From Novosphingobium sp. G106 (GTDB lineage Bacteria; Pseudomonadota; Alphaproteobacteria; Sphingomonadales; Sphingomonadaceae), in the NCBI RefSeq assembly GCF_019075875.1, contig NZ_JAHOOZ010000001.1, positions 2,790,001 through 2,854,000 of the forward strand: a stretch of DNA of 64,000 nucleotides, given 5' to 3'. Numbering within the stretch: the stretch's first letter is position 1; each line of letters starts with the position of its first letter. This document shows, piece after piece, positions 45,787 through 54,146 of this stretch. The notes under the pieces were generated by a model. The model had not been told where the DNA came from, ran no database searches, and saw only the letters and a program-made list of their open reading frames with translations. The position numbers and the translations under genes were made by a program.

Positions 45787-45950
45787 ATAGCCCGCTGCAC
45801 GCAAAAGCATTTCCTACCCGTCGGGCCCATGGCACTGTTCGGCAGGCAGGAGATTGCGAAGGAAAAAAGAAATTCCCCCACGGGCGCAATCTGTAACCTG
45901 GCCGTTATAGTTTAGCGTTCTTAATGACTTACATCGACCAAGCAGGGTGA

Positions 45951-45974
45951 CAGGGTGTAACTTGTGTAACCCTG
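45951..45974. promoter_or_regulatory. Inverted repeat in the serS-surE gap
   Basis: CAGGGT (45951-45956) and ACCCTG (45969-45974) form a dyad about 27 bp before surE, and a direct copy CAGGGTG lies just upstream at about 45943. It may be an operator or leader hairpin for the surE operon. I see nothing else in the 214-bp gap besides a short T/A-rich stretch. Confidence 0.3.
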
Positions 45975-46000
45975 CCGGATGATCCGAGAGCTGAAAAACC

Positions 46001-46762
46001 ATGCGCATCCTGCTGACCAACGACGACGGCATCCACGCCCCCGGCCTCGAAGTGCTCGAGCGCATCGCGTCGCGGCTGTCGGACGATATCTGGATCTGCG
46101 CGCCCTCCGAAGAGCAGTCGGGCGCCGGCCATTCGCTCACTCTCACCCGCCCCGTGCGCCTAAGGCAGCACGATGCGCGGCGCTTCTCGGTCGCCGGCAC
46201 GCCGACCGATTCCGTCACGATGGCGCTCAAGAAGATCATGCCCGAACCGCCCGACCTGATCCTTTCGGGGGTCAACCGCGGCGCCAACCTCGGCGACGAC
46301 GTGACCTATTCGGGCACCGTCTCCGCCGCTTTCGAAGGCGCGCTGGCTGGCATCCGCTCGATCGCGCTGAGCCAGGTCTATACCAAGGAAGGCCTCGGCG
46401 AGAACGTGCCGTTCGAAGCCGCCGAGCACTGGGGTGAGGCCGTGCTGCGCCCGCTACTCGACCTGCCTTTCGCCGAGCGCACCCTGGTCAACGTCAATTT
46501 CCCGCCGCTCGCCGCCGATGCGGTCAAGGGCATCCGCGTCGTGCGCCAGGGCTTCCACGACTATGCCCGTGGCTCGGTGGTCGAGAGCACCGATCCGCGC
46601 GGCTTCCCCTATTACTGGTTCGGCCTGCACGGCATCGAGCACACGCCGGGCCACGAGACCGACCTCGAGGCGATCGCCGACGGCTATGTCGCGGTAACGC
46701 CGCTCCAGCTCGATTTCACCCATGCGGCCTCGCTCAGGTCGCTGGCGGCGCGCTACCAGTGA
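46001..46762 (+). CDS. surE: 5'/3'-nucleotidase SurE
   Basis: A 253-residue metal-dependent survival-protein phosphatase acting on nucleoside monophosphates. The N-terminal metal motif is LLTNDDGIHAPG, with the SGAGHSLT and SGVNRGANLGDDV segments typical of the family. The TGA stop overlaps the GTG of the NlpD-like gene (GTGA). surE-nlpD is a common gene pair in proteobacteria. Confidence 0.95.
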   Translation: MRILLTNDDGIHAPGLEVLERIASRLSDDIWICAPSEEQSGAGHSLTLTRPVRLRQHDARRFSVAGTPTDSVTMALKKIMPEPPDLILSGVNRGANLGDDVTYSGTVSAAFEGALAGIRSIALSQVYTKEGLGENVPFEAAEHWGEAVLRPLLDLPFAERTLVNVNFPPLAADAVKGIRVVRQGFHDYARGSVVESTDPRGFPYYWFGLHGIEHTPGHETDLEAIADGYVAVTPLQLDFTHAASLRSLAARYQ

Positions 46763-47565
46763 GGAAGGCGGCACTCCTGCCGGCGCTTGCGCTGCTGCTG
46801 GTCGCGGCGGCACCCAAGAAGACCGCAGAAACGCCGCTCGATCAGGAGATCGAGCACACCGTACTGGCCGGCGAGACGCTGGCGGGCATCGCCAACCGGA
46901 CGAAAGTGCCGCGGATTTTGATCATCGAGGCGAACGGACTGAAGGCACCCTATGCCGTGCGCACCGGCCAGAAGCTCAAGATCCCGCGCACCGGCCGCTA
47001 TACGGTGGTTCGCGGCGATACCGGTTTCTCGATCGCCTATCGCAACGGCGTGTCCTGGCGCGATATCGCCGTCGCCAACGGGATCGATCCCGAGAAGCCG
47101 GTGCGCCCGGGCCAGCAACTGCTGATCCCGACGATAATCGCCGTGCCGGACACGATCCCCGCGACGCCTGCCTCTGCGCCATCGATCCGCCTCGCCTGGC
47201 CGCTTGTCGGCGAAGTCCGCCGCGGCTTCACGCCGCGCAGCTCGGCCGACTTCCACGACGGGCTCGACATCAAGGGAGCCGAGGGCGCGGCCGTACGCGC
47301 CGCCGCCGCGGGCAAGGTCGCCTTCGCCGGTGCCGAGCCACGCCAGTTCGGCAACCTCGTGGTGATCGAGCACGGCGACGGCTGGGCCACGGCCTATGCC
47401 TTCCTCAGCCGCGTCACCGTAAAGAAGGACGAGGATGTCCGTGCCGGCGAGCGCATCGGCCTCGTCGGCCATACCGGCCTCGCCAAGGGGGCCGAGCTCC
47501 ATTTCGAGGTCAGGCGCAACAGGCAGCCGGTCGATCCGGCGGAGGAACTGCCGGAGGCGAAATGA
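46759..47565 (+). CDS. NlpD/EnvC-like LysM + M23 protein, degenerate active site
   Basis: A 268-residue exported protein with two LysM domains (about 32-77 and 80-125) and a C-terminal M23/LytM domain (about 150-260). Of the LytM active-site residues, the HxxxD pair is kept (HDGLD), but the YAHL His is Phe (YAFLS) and the first His of HLHFE is Glu (ELHFEV). Degenerate LytM proteins such as NlpD and EnvC activate amidases instead of cutting peptidoglycan, so I infer an activator role in cell separation. It starts with the GTG at 46759 that overlaps surE. The N-terminal signal has no lipobox Cys, unlike E. coli NlpD. Confidence 0.88.
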   Translation: MRKAALLPALALLLVAAAPKKTAETPLDQEIEHTVLAGETLAGIANRTKVPRILIIEANGLKAPYAVRTGQKLKIPRTGRYTVVRGDTGFSIAYRNGVSWRDIAVANGIDPEKPVRPGQQLLIPTIIAVPDTIPATPASAPSIRLAWPLVGEVRRGFTPRSSADFHDGLDIKGAEGAAVRAAAAGKVAFAGAEPRQFGNLVVIEHGDGWATAYAFLSRVTVKKDEDVRAGERIGLVGHTGLAKGAELHFEVRRNRQPVDPAEELPEAK

Positions 47566-48593
47566 AGCGCAAGCGCGAAGCCCCGTTCCAGCCACTGCGC
47601 CGTACTACAGGCGTCTCGCTCTGGGCCGACGGGCTCCTCCGCCTCGCCGCCGCCTTCTTCCTCGTCTTCGTCGTCATCATGGTCCACTGGGTCGACCGGA
47701 CGGGCCTCAAGGACAATTACGACAACCACGTCTCGTTCCTCGACGTGGTCTATTTCACGATGATCTCGATCACCACGACGGGCTTCGGCGACATCGCTCC
47801 GGTCTCCGACCGGGCGCGGCTGGTCGAGGCGGTGATCGTCACGCCGATCCGGCTGGCAGTCATCTACATCTTCGTCGGCACGGCCTATAACTTCATCATC
47901 AAGCGCAGCTGGGAGAAATGGCGCATGGCGCGCATTCAGGAGCGGCTGACCGACCATATCGTCGCGCTGGGCTTCGGCATCAGCGGGGCACAGGCGGTCC
48001 AGGAACTGATCGACCGCGGCACCGATCCCGCCTGCATCGTCGTGCTCGACAAGGATGCGGAGCGACTCAAGGAGGCCGAGGCGCTCGGCTGCAACGTCAT
48101 CGAGGGCGACGCGACGCGCGACGAACTGCTCGTCGCTGTGCGGATCGACAAGGCCAGGGCTGTGCTCGTCTCGGCCGGGCGCGACGACACCTCGATCCTG
48201 ATCGTGCTGACCGCGCGGCACCTCGCGCCGAACGTGCCGATCAGCGCCGTCGTCCGCGCCGACGACAACGAACTGCTCGCCCGCCAGGCCGGGGCGGACA
48301 ACGTCATCAATCCGGTGCGCTTCACCGGCCTGCTGCTCGCCGGCTCGGCCCAGGGCAGCCATATCGCCGACTATCTGTCCGATCTCGCCTCGGTCTCGGG
48401 CCGCGTCCAGCTCGTCGAGCGGCAGGCAATGCCGGAGGAAGTCGGCCGGCCGCTAGACCAGTGCGGCAATGGCAAGGCCCTGCGGATCTACCGGGGCGGC
48501 GTGGCCATCGGCTTCTGGGAGGCCGGCGCCGCGAAAGTCCAGTCGGGCGACGTCATCGTCGAGATCGTCCCGACCGCGTCCGAGGAGGCCTAA
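47562..48593 (+). CDS. Two-helix potassium channel with RCK domain
   Basis: A 343-residue ion channel. An N-terminal helix (about 25-43), a pore loop with selectivity filter T71-TTGFGD77, a second helix (about 88-115), then a cytoplasmic TrkA-N/RCK domain (about 128-250; HIVALGFGISGAQAVQELID) and a C-terminal TrkA-C-like part. The filter is TTGFGD rather than TVGYGD, as in several Kch/MthK relatives. The ATG at 47562 overlaps the preceding stop (ATGA), so it is cotranslated with surE and the NlpD-like gene. Confidence 0.9.
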   Translation: MKRKREAPFQPLRRTTGVSLWADGLLRLAAAFFLVFVVIMVHWVDRTGLKDNYDNHVSFLDVVYFTMISITTTGFGDIAPVSDRARLVEAVIVTPIRLAVIYIFVGTAYNFIIKRSWEKWRMARIQERLTDHIVALGFGISGAQAVQELIDRGTDPACIVVLDKDAERLKEAEALGCNVIEGDATRDELLVAVRIDKARAVLVSAGRDDTSILIVLTARHLAPNVPISAVVRADDNELLARQAGADNVINPVRFTGLLLAGSAQGSHIADYLSDLASVSGRVQLVERQAMPEEVGRPLDQCGNGKALRIYRGGVAIGFWEAGAAKVQSGDVIVEIVPTASEEA

Positions 48594-48982
48594 CCGAGCG
48601 CCCAGAAAGTCGTGCCCATCACCAGGTAGGCAACCAGCCAGAAACCGCAGTCGATCAGCCGATCACGCACCGCCATCCCATGCCGCGCCTGCGACAGCCA
48701 GACCGCCGGCATGACGAAAGCGATCGCAAGGCCGCCCGACTGCATGAAGTAGAGCCAGGGCTTGGCATGCAGCGTCTCCGGCCCGATCCGTGCCAGCGAA
48801 TGGCCGAGCATGGCGGCGGCGATCAGCATGACGATCACGACGACGCCATAGGACTTGGCCGGTCCGCCGCTGCCTTCGAGCAGCGGCCTTCCGGTGCGGA
48901 ACAACGGCCCATGCCAGACGATTCCGACCGCGACCGCAAGGTTCGCCGCCAGTATTACCGCCACCCAGTTGATTGGCCCCAT
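48590..48982 (-). CDS. DUF1761 family membrane protein
   Basis: A 130-residue protein with four predicted membrane helices, matching DUF1761 (INWVAVILAANLAVAVGIVWHGPLF near the N-terminus). Function is unknown. I choose the ATG at 48982 because GGGAGCGGAC lies upstream; the open frame continues to 49060 but that overlaps the rimO promoter region. It converges with the K+ channel gene, whose last 4 bp overlap. Confidence 0.75.
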   Translation of the reverse strand: MGPINWVAVILAANLAVAVGIVWHGPLFRTGRPLLEGSGGPAKSYGVVVIVMLIAAAMLGHSLARIGPETLHAKPWLYFMQSGGLAIAFVMPAVWLSQARHGMAVRDRLIDCGFWLVAYLVMGTTFWALG

Positions 48983-49053
48983 GTCCGCTCCCATTTGCCC
49001 TCGATGCATCACGGTAGCGAAATCATCCCCCCTTCGTGTAGGGGGCGCCGCAT

Positions 49054-50424
49054 ATGGCAATTGAACTTCCCGCCCAACCCCGGGTCGGCATGGTCAGTCT
49101 CGGCTGTCCCAAGGCCCTGGTCGATTCCGAACGCATCCTCACGCGGCTGCGCGCCGATGGCTATGAGATGAGCCCCGACTATGCCGGCGCCGACGTCGTG
49201 CTGGTCAACACCTGCGGCTTTCTCGACTCCGCCAAGGAGGAAAGCCTGGCCGCGATCGGCGAGGCGATTTCCGAGAACGGCCGCGTCATCGTCACCGGCT
49301 GCATGGGCAATGAGGCCGAGGCGATCCGCGCCAAGTTCCCCGACGTGCTCGCAGTCACCGGCGCGCATCAATACGAGGCCGTGGTCGAAGCCGTCCACGA
49401 AGCGGCGCCTCCGGGACAGGGTCCGTTCGTCGACCTGATCCCGCAGCCGGACATCAAGCTGACGCCGCGCCACTACAGCTATCTGAAGATCTCCGAGGGC
49501 TGCAACCACGCCTGCTCGTTCTGCATCATCCCGCAGTTACGCGGAAAGCTCGTCAGCCGCCGGATCGACGCCGTGCTGCGCGAGGCGGAAAAGCTCGTCG
49601 CCGCGGGCACCCGTGAACTGCTGGTGATCAGCCAGGACACCTCGGCCTACGGCGTCGACATCAAGCACGAGAGCCGCGACTGGCATGGGGCGCCGGTCCG
49701 CGCCCACATGACCGACCTCGCCCGCGAGCTCGGCCAACTCCGCACCGCAGACGGACGGCCGCCCTGGGTGCGGCTGCACTACGTCTACCCCTACCCGCAC
49801 GTCGATGCGGTGATCCCGCTGATGGCCGAGGGGCTGCTGACGCCCTACCTCGACATCCCGTTCCAGCACGCCAGTCCAAGCGTACTCAAGGCGATGAAGC
49901 GCCCGGCCAACGAAGCCAAGGTGCTCGACCGGCTTCGGTCCTGGCGCGAGATCTGTCCCGACATCGCGGTGCGATCGAGCTTCGTCGTCGGCTTCCCCGG
50001 TGAGACCGAGGCCGATTTCCAGTACCTGCTCGACTGGCTCGACGAAGCCCAGCTCGACCGCGTCGGCGCATTCCGCTTCGAGCCGGTCGCCGGTGCCTCG
50101 GCCAACGACCTGCCTGACGCCGTGCCCGAGGAGGTCAAGGAAGAACGCTACGCCCGAATCATGGCCAAGACCGAGGCGATCAGCGCCGCCAAGCTCGGAG
50201 CCAAGGTCGGCCGCGTCCTGCCGGTGATCATCGACGAAGTCGGCGAACCCGACGAGGACGGCGATCTCGGCGCGACCGGCCGCAGCCAGGCCGACGCGCC
50301 CGAGATCGACGGCAATGTCTTCCTGCGCAACGTGCCGGAAGGCTTGGCGCAGGGATCGATCGTTGACGTCCTCATCGAGGATGCGGACGCGCACGATCTC
50401 TTTGGAGTCATTGCCGAAAACTGA
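49054..50424 (+). CDS. rimO: Ribosomal protein S12 methylthiotransferase RimO
   Basis: Methylthiolates Asp89 of S12 using two [4Fe-4S] clusters. The 456-residue protein has the N-terminal UPF0004 domain with Cys in [18 protein letters not shown] and TGCMGNEA, the radical SAM motif C150-x3-C154-x2-C157 ([16 protein letters not shown]), and a C-terminal TRAM domain (about 385-450). The PKALVDSER segment separates RimO from MiaB. The ATG at 49054 is preceded by a GGGGGC stretch. Confidence 0.95.
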   Translation: MAIELPAQPRVGMVSLGCPKALVDSERILTRLRADGYEMSPDYAGADVVLVNTCGFLDSAKEESLAAIGEAISENGRVIVTGCMGNEAEAIRAKFPDVLAVTGAHQYEAVVEAVHEAAPPGQGPFVDLIPQPDIKLTPRHYSYLKISEGCNHACSFCIIPQLRGKLVSRRIDAVLREAEKLVAAGTRELLVISQDTSAYGVDIKHESRDWHGAPVRAHMTDLARELGQLRTADGRPPWVRLHYVYPYPHVDAVIPLMAEGLLTPYLDIPFQHASPSVLKAMKRPANEAKVLDRLRSWREICPDIAVRSSFVVGFPGETEADFQYLLDWLDEAQLDRVGAFRFEPVAGASANDLPDAVPEEVKEERYARIMAKTEAISAAKLGAKVGRVLPVIIDEVGEPDEDGDLGATGRSQADAPEIDGNVFLRNVPEGLAQGSIVDVLIEDADAHDLFGVIAEN

Positions 50425-50757
50425 GCCTTGCGGGAGCCTGAACGAGGCCTATCGCCCCAGCGATACCAGTTGCAAAATGTGCAATACCCACGGTAGTTTT
50501 CGCATTTGCAGCATGTATCCGATTCGACCATATGGGGCGGGCCTTTCAGGCATCCTCTCCCAATTAAACCTTTCATGGGCTGGTCTTCGGATCGGCCCTT
50601 TTTTTGTCCAGGGCCGGCCGACGAGTGCCTTCCTTGCCACGGTTGACCAGAAGTTCGGGCAAAAGTTCGGAATGATTGGGAATTTGGTCATCCGCCCGGG
50701 CCCACTATCGACTAGATTTGCAGGCCACCCGATTCGGGAGCTGAGGAGCGCTTAGGG
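50425..50757. other. 333-bp gap with a strong terminator, possible small RNA
   Basis: The region between rimO and the subtilisin gene has no convincing reading frame. It contains an AT-richer stretch (50450-50570) and then an excellent terminator at 50577-50605, 150 bp beyond rimO. The 3' part (50606-50757) should hold the promoter of the protease gene; a TTGACC at about 50643 may be a -35 element. The distance from rimO to the terminator would allow a long 3' UTR or an independent small RNA. Confidence 0.4.
50577..50605 (+). terminator. Rho-independent terminator downstream of rimO
   Basis: GGGCTGGTC (50577-50585), a TTCG tetraloop, then GATCGGCCC (50590-50598) form a 9-bp stem with two G-T pairs, followed by seven T (50599-50605). 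The UUCG loop and U-tract make it a textbook terminator. Confidence 0.92.
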
Positions 50758-53106
50758 GTGCGTCATCGGTTTGGTGCAAGTACGGCGCTGGTAACGCTTG
50801 CCCTGCTGGCCGCTTGCGGCGGCGGCAGCGGTACGAACAGCACCCCCACTCCGACACCCAGCCCTACCCCGCTGGCGACACCCACGCCGGCGCCTGCCCC
50901 CACGCCGACACCGACGCCGGCCGCGGTTTTCGATACGACTGAATACCGCCAGTCCAGCGGACCGTCGTTCCATAACGCGATCTCCGCCTGGCAGCGCGGC
51001 GCTACCGGGCAAGGCGTGACGATCGGCATCGTCGACAGCGGGATCGACACGACCAATCCCGAATTCGCCGGCCGTATCTCCGCCGCCTCGGCCGACGTCG
51101 CCGGCAGCCGCGGCATCCAGCCGGAGGACGACCACGGCACCCAGGTCGCGCTGGTCGCCGCGGCGGCGCGCAACAACAGCGGCGTGATGGGCATCGCCTA
51201 CCAGGCGACGATCATGGCCCTACGCGCCGACACGCCGGGCACTTGCGCCGATACCGCCAACGACGGCTGCACTTTCAGCCAGACAGCCATGGCCGCCGGA
51301 ATCGACCGCGCGGTGCAGAACGGCGCCAAGGTCATCAACCTCTCGCTCGGCGGCACCGGCCCCGGCCCCACGCTGCGCGCCGCGATTGGTCGAGCCGCCA
51401 CGGCCGACGTGGTCGTGGTCGTCGCTGCGGGCAACGACGCCGACGGGACGAACACTTCAGCCGACCCCAACAATCCCGACGGTCTGGCCTCCGGTCTGCG
51501 CGCCGCCGGCAACGGCAACGTCATCATCGCCGGGTCGGTCGACAAAACGGGTACCATTTCGAGCTTTACCAATCGCGCCGGAACCGAGGCGAACTGGTAC
51601 CTAGCCGCGCTCGGCGAGCAAGTCTGCTGCGTCTACGAAAACGGCGCGATCAAGATAACTACCACAAACGGCCAGCAATTCGTCACCGTCGTTTCGGGCA
51701 CAAGCTTCTCGACGCCGCAAATCGCCGGCGCGGTCGCGCTGCTGCGCCAGGCCTTCCCCAACCTCACCGCCGGCCAAACGGTGGACCTGCTACTTCGCAC
51801 CGCGCGCGACGCCGGCGCGGCGGGAACCGATCCGACCTATGGCCGCGGCATCCTCGACATCGCCAACGCCTTCGCGCCGCAAGGCACCACGGCGGTCGCG
51901 GGCACTTCTACCGTCTTGGCGCTCACCGATAGCACCGGTGCCTTGTCGCCTGCGATGGGCGACGCCGCGCAAAGCGCCTCGCTCGGCACCATCGTGCTCG
52001 ATTCCTATGGCCGGGCTTACGGCGTCCAGCTCGCCGGCTCGCTGCGCGGCGCGCGCCCGCAGCCCCGGCTTGCCGGCATGCTGATGACGCGCTCGCACGA
52101 AGTGACCGCCGGTTCGTCCGAGCTGACGCTCGCGTTCTCGGTTGCCGGCAACGGCCGCCCCGTGTTGCCCATGTCGCTGCGCCTGTCGCGCGATGATGCG
52201 GACAGTGCCCGCGTGCTCGCCGGGCGGGTGATCGCGCAACTCACCCCCGACATGCGCCTGGGCTTCGCCTTTGCCGAGAATTCCGACGGCATCGCCGCCT
52301 CGCTGCGCGGCAGCAACCGCCCTGCCTTCCTCGTCGCCGGTTCGCCGCTCAACGACACGGGCTTCACCCGCGAGGCGCCGCTGTCGGTCGGCCTGCGCCG
52401 CCAGCTTGGCCCCTGGGGGCTGACCGTCAGCGCCGAGCACGGCCGGGTCCGCGACGACACACCGCGCCCGGCCGGCAGCACCCTGCGCGACCGGCCCGAC
52501 CTCGGTGTCACCGATCGCTTCGGCCTGCAGCTCGACCGGCGGCTCGGCAATCTCTCGCTCGCGCTAGGCGCCAGCTGGCTGCACGAGCGCGACACCGTGC
52601 TCGGCGCGCGCTTCAACCCCGCGCTGGTGCCCGATGGGGCCAACAGCCTGTTCCTCGATCTCGACGCAGCCTGGCAGCTCGACGAGAGCTGGCAGCTCGG
52701 CGCCACCGTGCGCCGCGCCTATACCCGGCCGGGTAGCGGCGGGCTGCTGGCGGATGGCTCGCGGCTCGTCGCCCAGGGCTGGGCCGTCGACGTCACGCAC
52801 CTCGGCATCGTCCAGGCGCAGGACAGCCTGGCGCTGCGCATCGCCCAGCCGCTGCGCGTCGAGAACGGCGGCTTCGTCTTCGACCTGCCGACGGCCTATT
52901 CCTACGCCCTGCTCGCAGCGGAAAACAGCCGCCAGCGGCTCTCGCTCGTCCCGCGTGGCCGCGAGATCGTCGGCGAGATGGCCTGGCGCGGCGCACTCTG
53001 GGGCGGGTCAGCTTCGGCCAGCGTCTATTTCCGCAAGGATCCCGGCAACTACGCGGCACAGCCGACCGAGAAAGGCATCGGCCTGCTCTGGACGGGCAGC
53101 TTCTAA
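50758..53106 (+). CDS. Subtilisin (S8) lipoprotein with C-terminal beta-barrel-like domain
   Basis: A 782-residue secreted protease. A lipobox ends at Cys20 (LLAAC-GGG), then comes a Thr-Pro repeat linker (about 29-55). The S8 domain spans about 60-385 with triad D93 (IVDSGID), H126 (EDDHGTQVA) and S316 (SGTSFSTPQ), and the oxyanion Asn in AAGNDADG. The region 400-782 has alternating beta strands and ends in Phe (LWTGSF), like an autotransporter or outer-membrane barrel. Lipoprotein N-terminus plus barrel-like C-terminus is unusual for autotransporters. The start is a GTG at 50758 with GAGGAG about 10 bp upstream. It converges with corA, overlapping it by 4 bp. Confidence 0.85.
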   Translation: MRHRFGASTALVTLALLAACGGGSGTNSTPTPTPSPTPLATPTPAPAPTPTPTPAAVFDTTEYRQSSGPSFHNAISAWQRGATGQGVTIGIVDSGIDTTNPEFAGRISAASADVAGSRGIQPEDDHGTQVALVAAAARNNSGVMGIAYQATIMALRADTPGTCADTANDGCTFSQTAMAAGIDRAVQNGAKVINLSLGGTGPGPTLRAAIGRAATADVVVVVAAGNDADGTNTSADPNNPDGLASGLRAAGNGNVIIAGSVDKTGTISSFTNRAGTEANWYLAALGEQVCCVYENGAIKITTTNGQQFVTVVSGTSFSTPQIAGAVALLRQAFPNLTAGQTVDLLLRTARDAGAAGTDPTYGRGILDIANAFAPQGTTAVAGTSTVLALTDSTGALSPAMGDAAQSASLGTIVLDSYGRAYGVQLAGSLRGARPQPRLAGMLMTRSHEVTAGSSELTLAFSVAGNGRPVLPMSLRLSRDDADSARVLAGRVIAQLTPDMRLGFAFAENSDGIAASLRGSNRPAFLVAGSPLNDTGFTREAPLSVGLRRQLGPWGLTVSAEHGRVRDDTPRPAGSTLRDRPDLGVTDRFGLQLDRRLGNLSLALGASWLHERDTVLGARFNPALVPDGANSLFLDLDAAWQLDESWQLGATVRRAYTRPGSGGLLADGSRLVAQGWAVDVTHLGIVQAQDSLALRIAQPLRVENGGFVFDLPTAYSYALLAAENSRQRLSLVPRGREIVGEMAWRGALWGGSASASVYFRKDPGNYAAQPTEKGIGLLWTGSF

Positions 53107-54080
53107 AGCCAGCCGATCCGCTTGAAGCGGAACCACAGCCCGCCGCAGACCAGCGCGATTAGCCCGAGAATGGCGTAATAGCCGTACTGCCACTTGAGCT
53201 CGGGCATGTGCTCGAAATTCATTCCGTAGATCCCCGCGATCGCCGTCGGCACCGCAAGGATCGCGGCCCAGGCGGCGAGCTGGCGGGTCATCTCGCCCTG
53301 GCGATGCTGTTCGAGCAGGCTTGCGGTCTCGACAATGCTGGCCAGGGTATCCTTGAGCCCCGTGGCGCGCGTCAGCGAGCGCTGGACGTGATCGAGCACG
53401 TCACGGAACCAGACGCGGGCTTCGGGATCGACCATGTCGAGCTGGTGGCGCACCAGTCGTTCGCAGACCGCTTCCATTGGCCCGATGATGCGTTCGAAAC
53501 GCCGAAGCTGACGGCGCAGGCGGAAGATGCGGCGGATCGTCGAGGGATCGGGGAAGGCCTCGACCGTGCGCTCCTCCATCATCTGAACCGACAGTTCCAG
53601 CTTGTCCATCAGGGGCTGATAGCCGTCGACGATGAAGTCGAGGATGGCGTGGGCGACGTAGTCCGGCCCTTCCGCGAGGTGCTCGATGTCGGTCTCGAGC
53701 TTGTTGCGCAGCGCCAGGTGCGCGCGGGTCGAGCCCAGCCGGACGCTGACGATGAAGTCGCGGCCGAGGAACATGGCGGTCTGGCCATATTCGATCTTCT
53801 CGCCCTCGGGGATCTCGGCGGTGCGCGCGACGATGAACAGCTGCTTGCCGCCATAGACCTCGGCCTTGGGGAGCTGATCGGCCTTGAGCGCGTCCTCCAC
53901 GGCCAGCGGGTGCAGCCCGAACTGGACGCGCAGCAGTTCCATCTCCTCGGTCGTCGGCTCCGCCACGCCAACCCAGTCGAAGCAGCCCTCGGGCAGCGGC
54001 GTACGCGGATCGCCGTCGATCGCGAGGTCGGTCTGCGAACACATTCCCGAGGTGTAGCGGCGCGAGGCAACGACTGGCAT
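53103..54080 (-). CDS. corA: CorA-family divalent cation (Mg2+/Co2+) transporter
   Basis: A 325-residue CorA channel: a long cytoplasmic N-terminal domain, a helix-rich stalk, and two C-terminal membrane helices joined by the GMNF signature (IYGMNFEHMPE) around residue 288. I start it at the ATG at 54080 (MPVVASRRYTSG), where family homology begins; the open frame extends to 55685 antisense to the monooxygenase gene but that part has no homology. The start is 66 bp from the divergent monooxygenase gene, so promoters overlap. Confidence 0.92.
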   Translation of the reverse strand: MPVVASRRYTSGMCSQTDLAIDGDPRTPLPEGCFDWVGVAEPTTEEMELLRVQFGLHPLAVEDALKADQLPKAEVYGGKQLFIVARTAEIPEGEKIEYGQTAMFLGRDFIVSVRLGSTRAHLALRNKLETDIEHLAEGPDYVAHAILDFIVDGYQPLMDKLELSVQMMEERTVEAFPDPSTIRRIFRLRRQLRRFERIIGPMEAVCERLVRHQLDMVDPEARVWFRDVLDHVQRSLTRATGLKDTLASIVETASLLEQHRQGEMTRQLAAWAAILAVPTAIAGIYGMNFEHMPELKWQYGYYAILGLIALVCGGLWFRFKRIGWL

Positions 54081-54146
54081 AGGGGGCTTGTGGCAAACCG
54101 GGACCCGGCTGGCAATGCGCCCCGCCCCACATCGAGGAACCCGCCT

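Noticed and set aside
50840..50930. Tandem-repeat-like DNA (Thr-Pro codons)
   Set aside because: It encodes the linker of the S8 lipoprotein and is not a separate repeat or CRISPR element.
53208..54146. Upstream extension of the monooxygenase gene
   Set aside because: It runs antisense to corA; family homology begins at the GTG at 54147.
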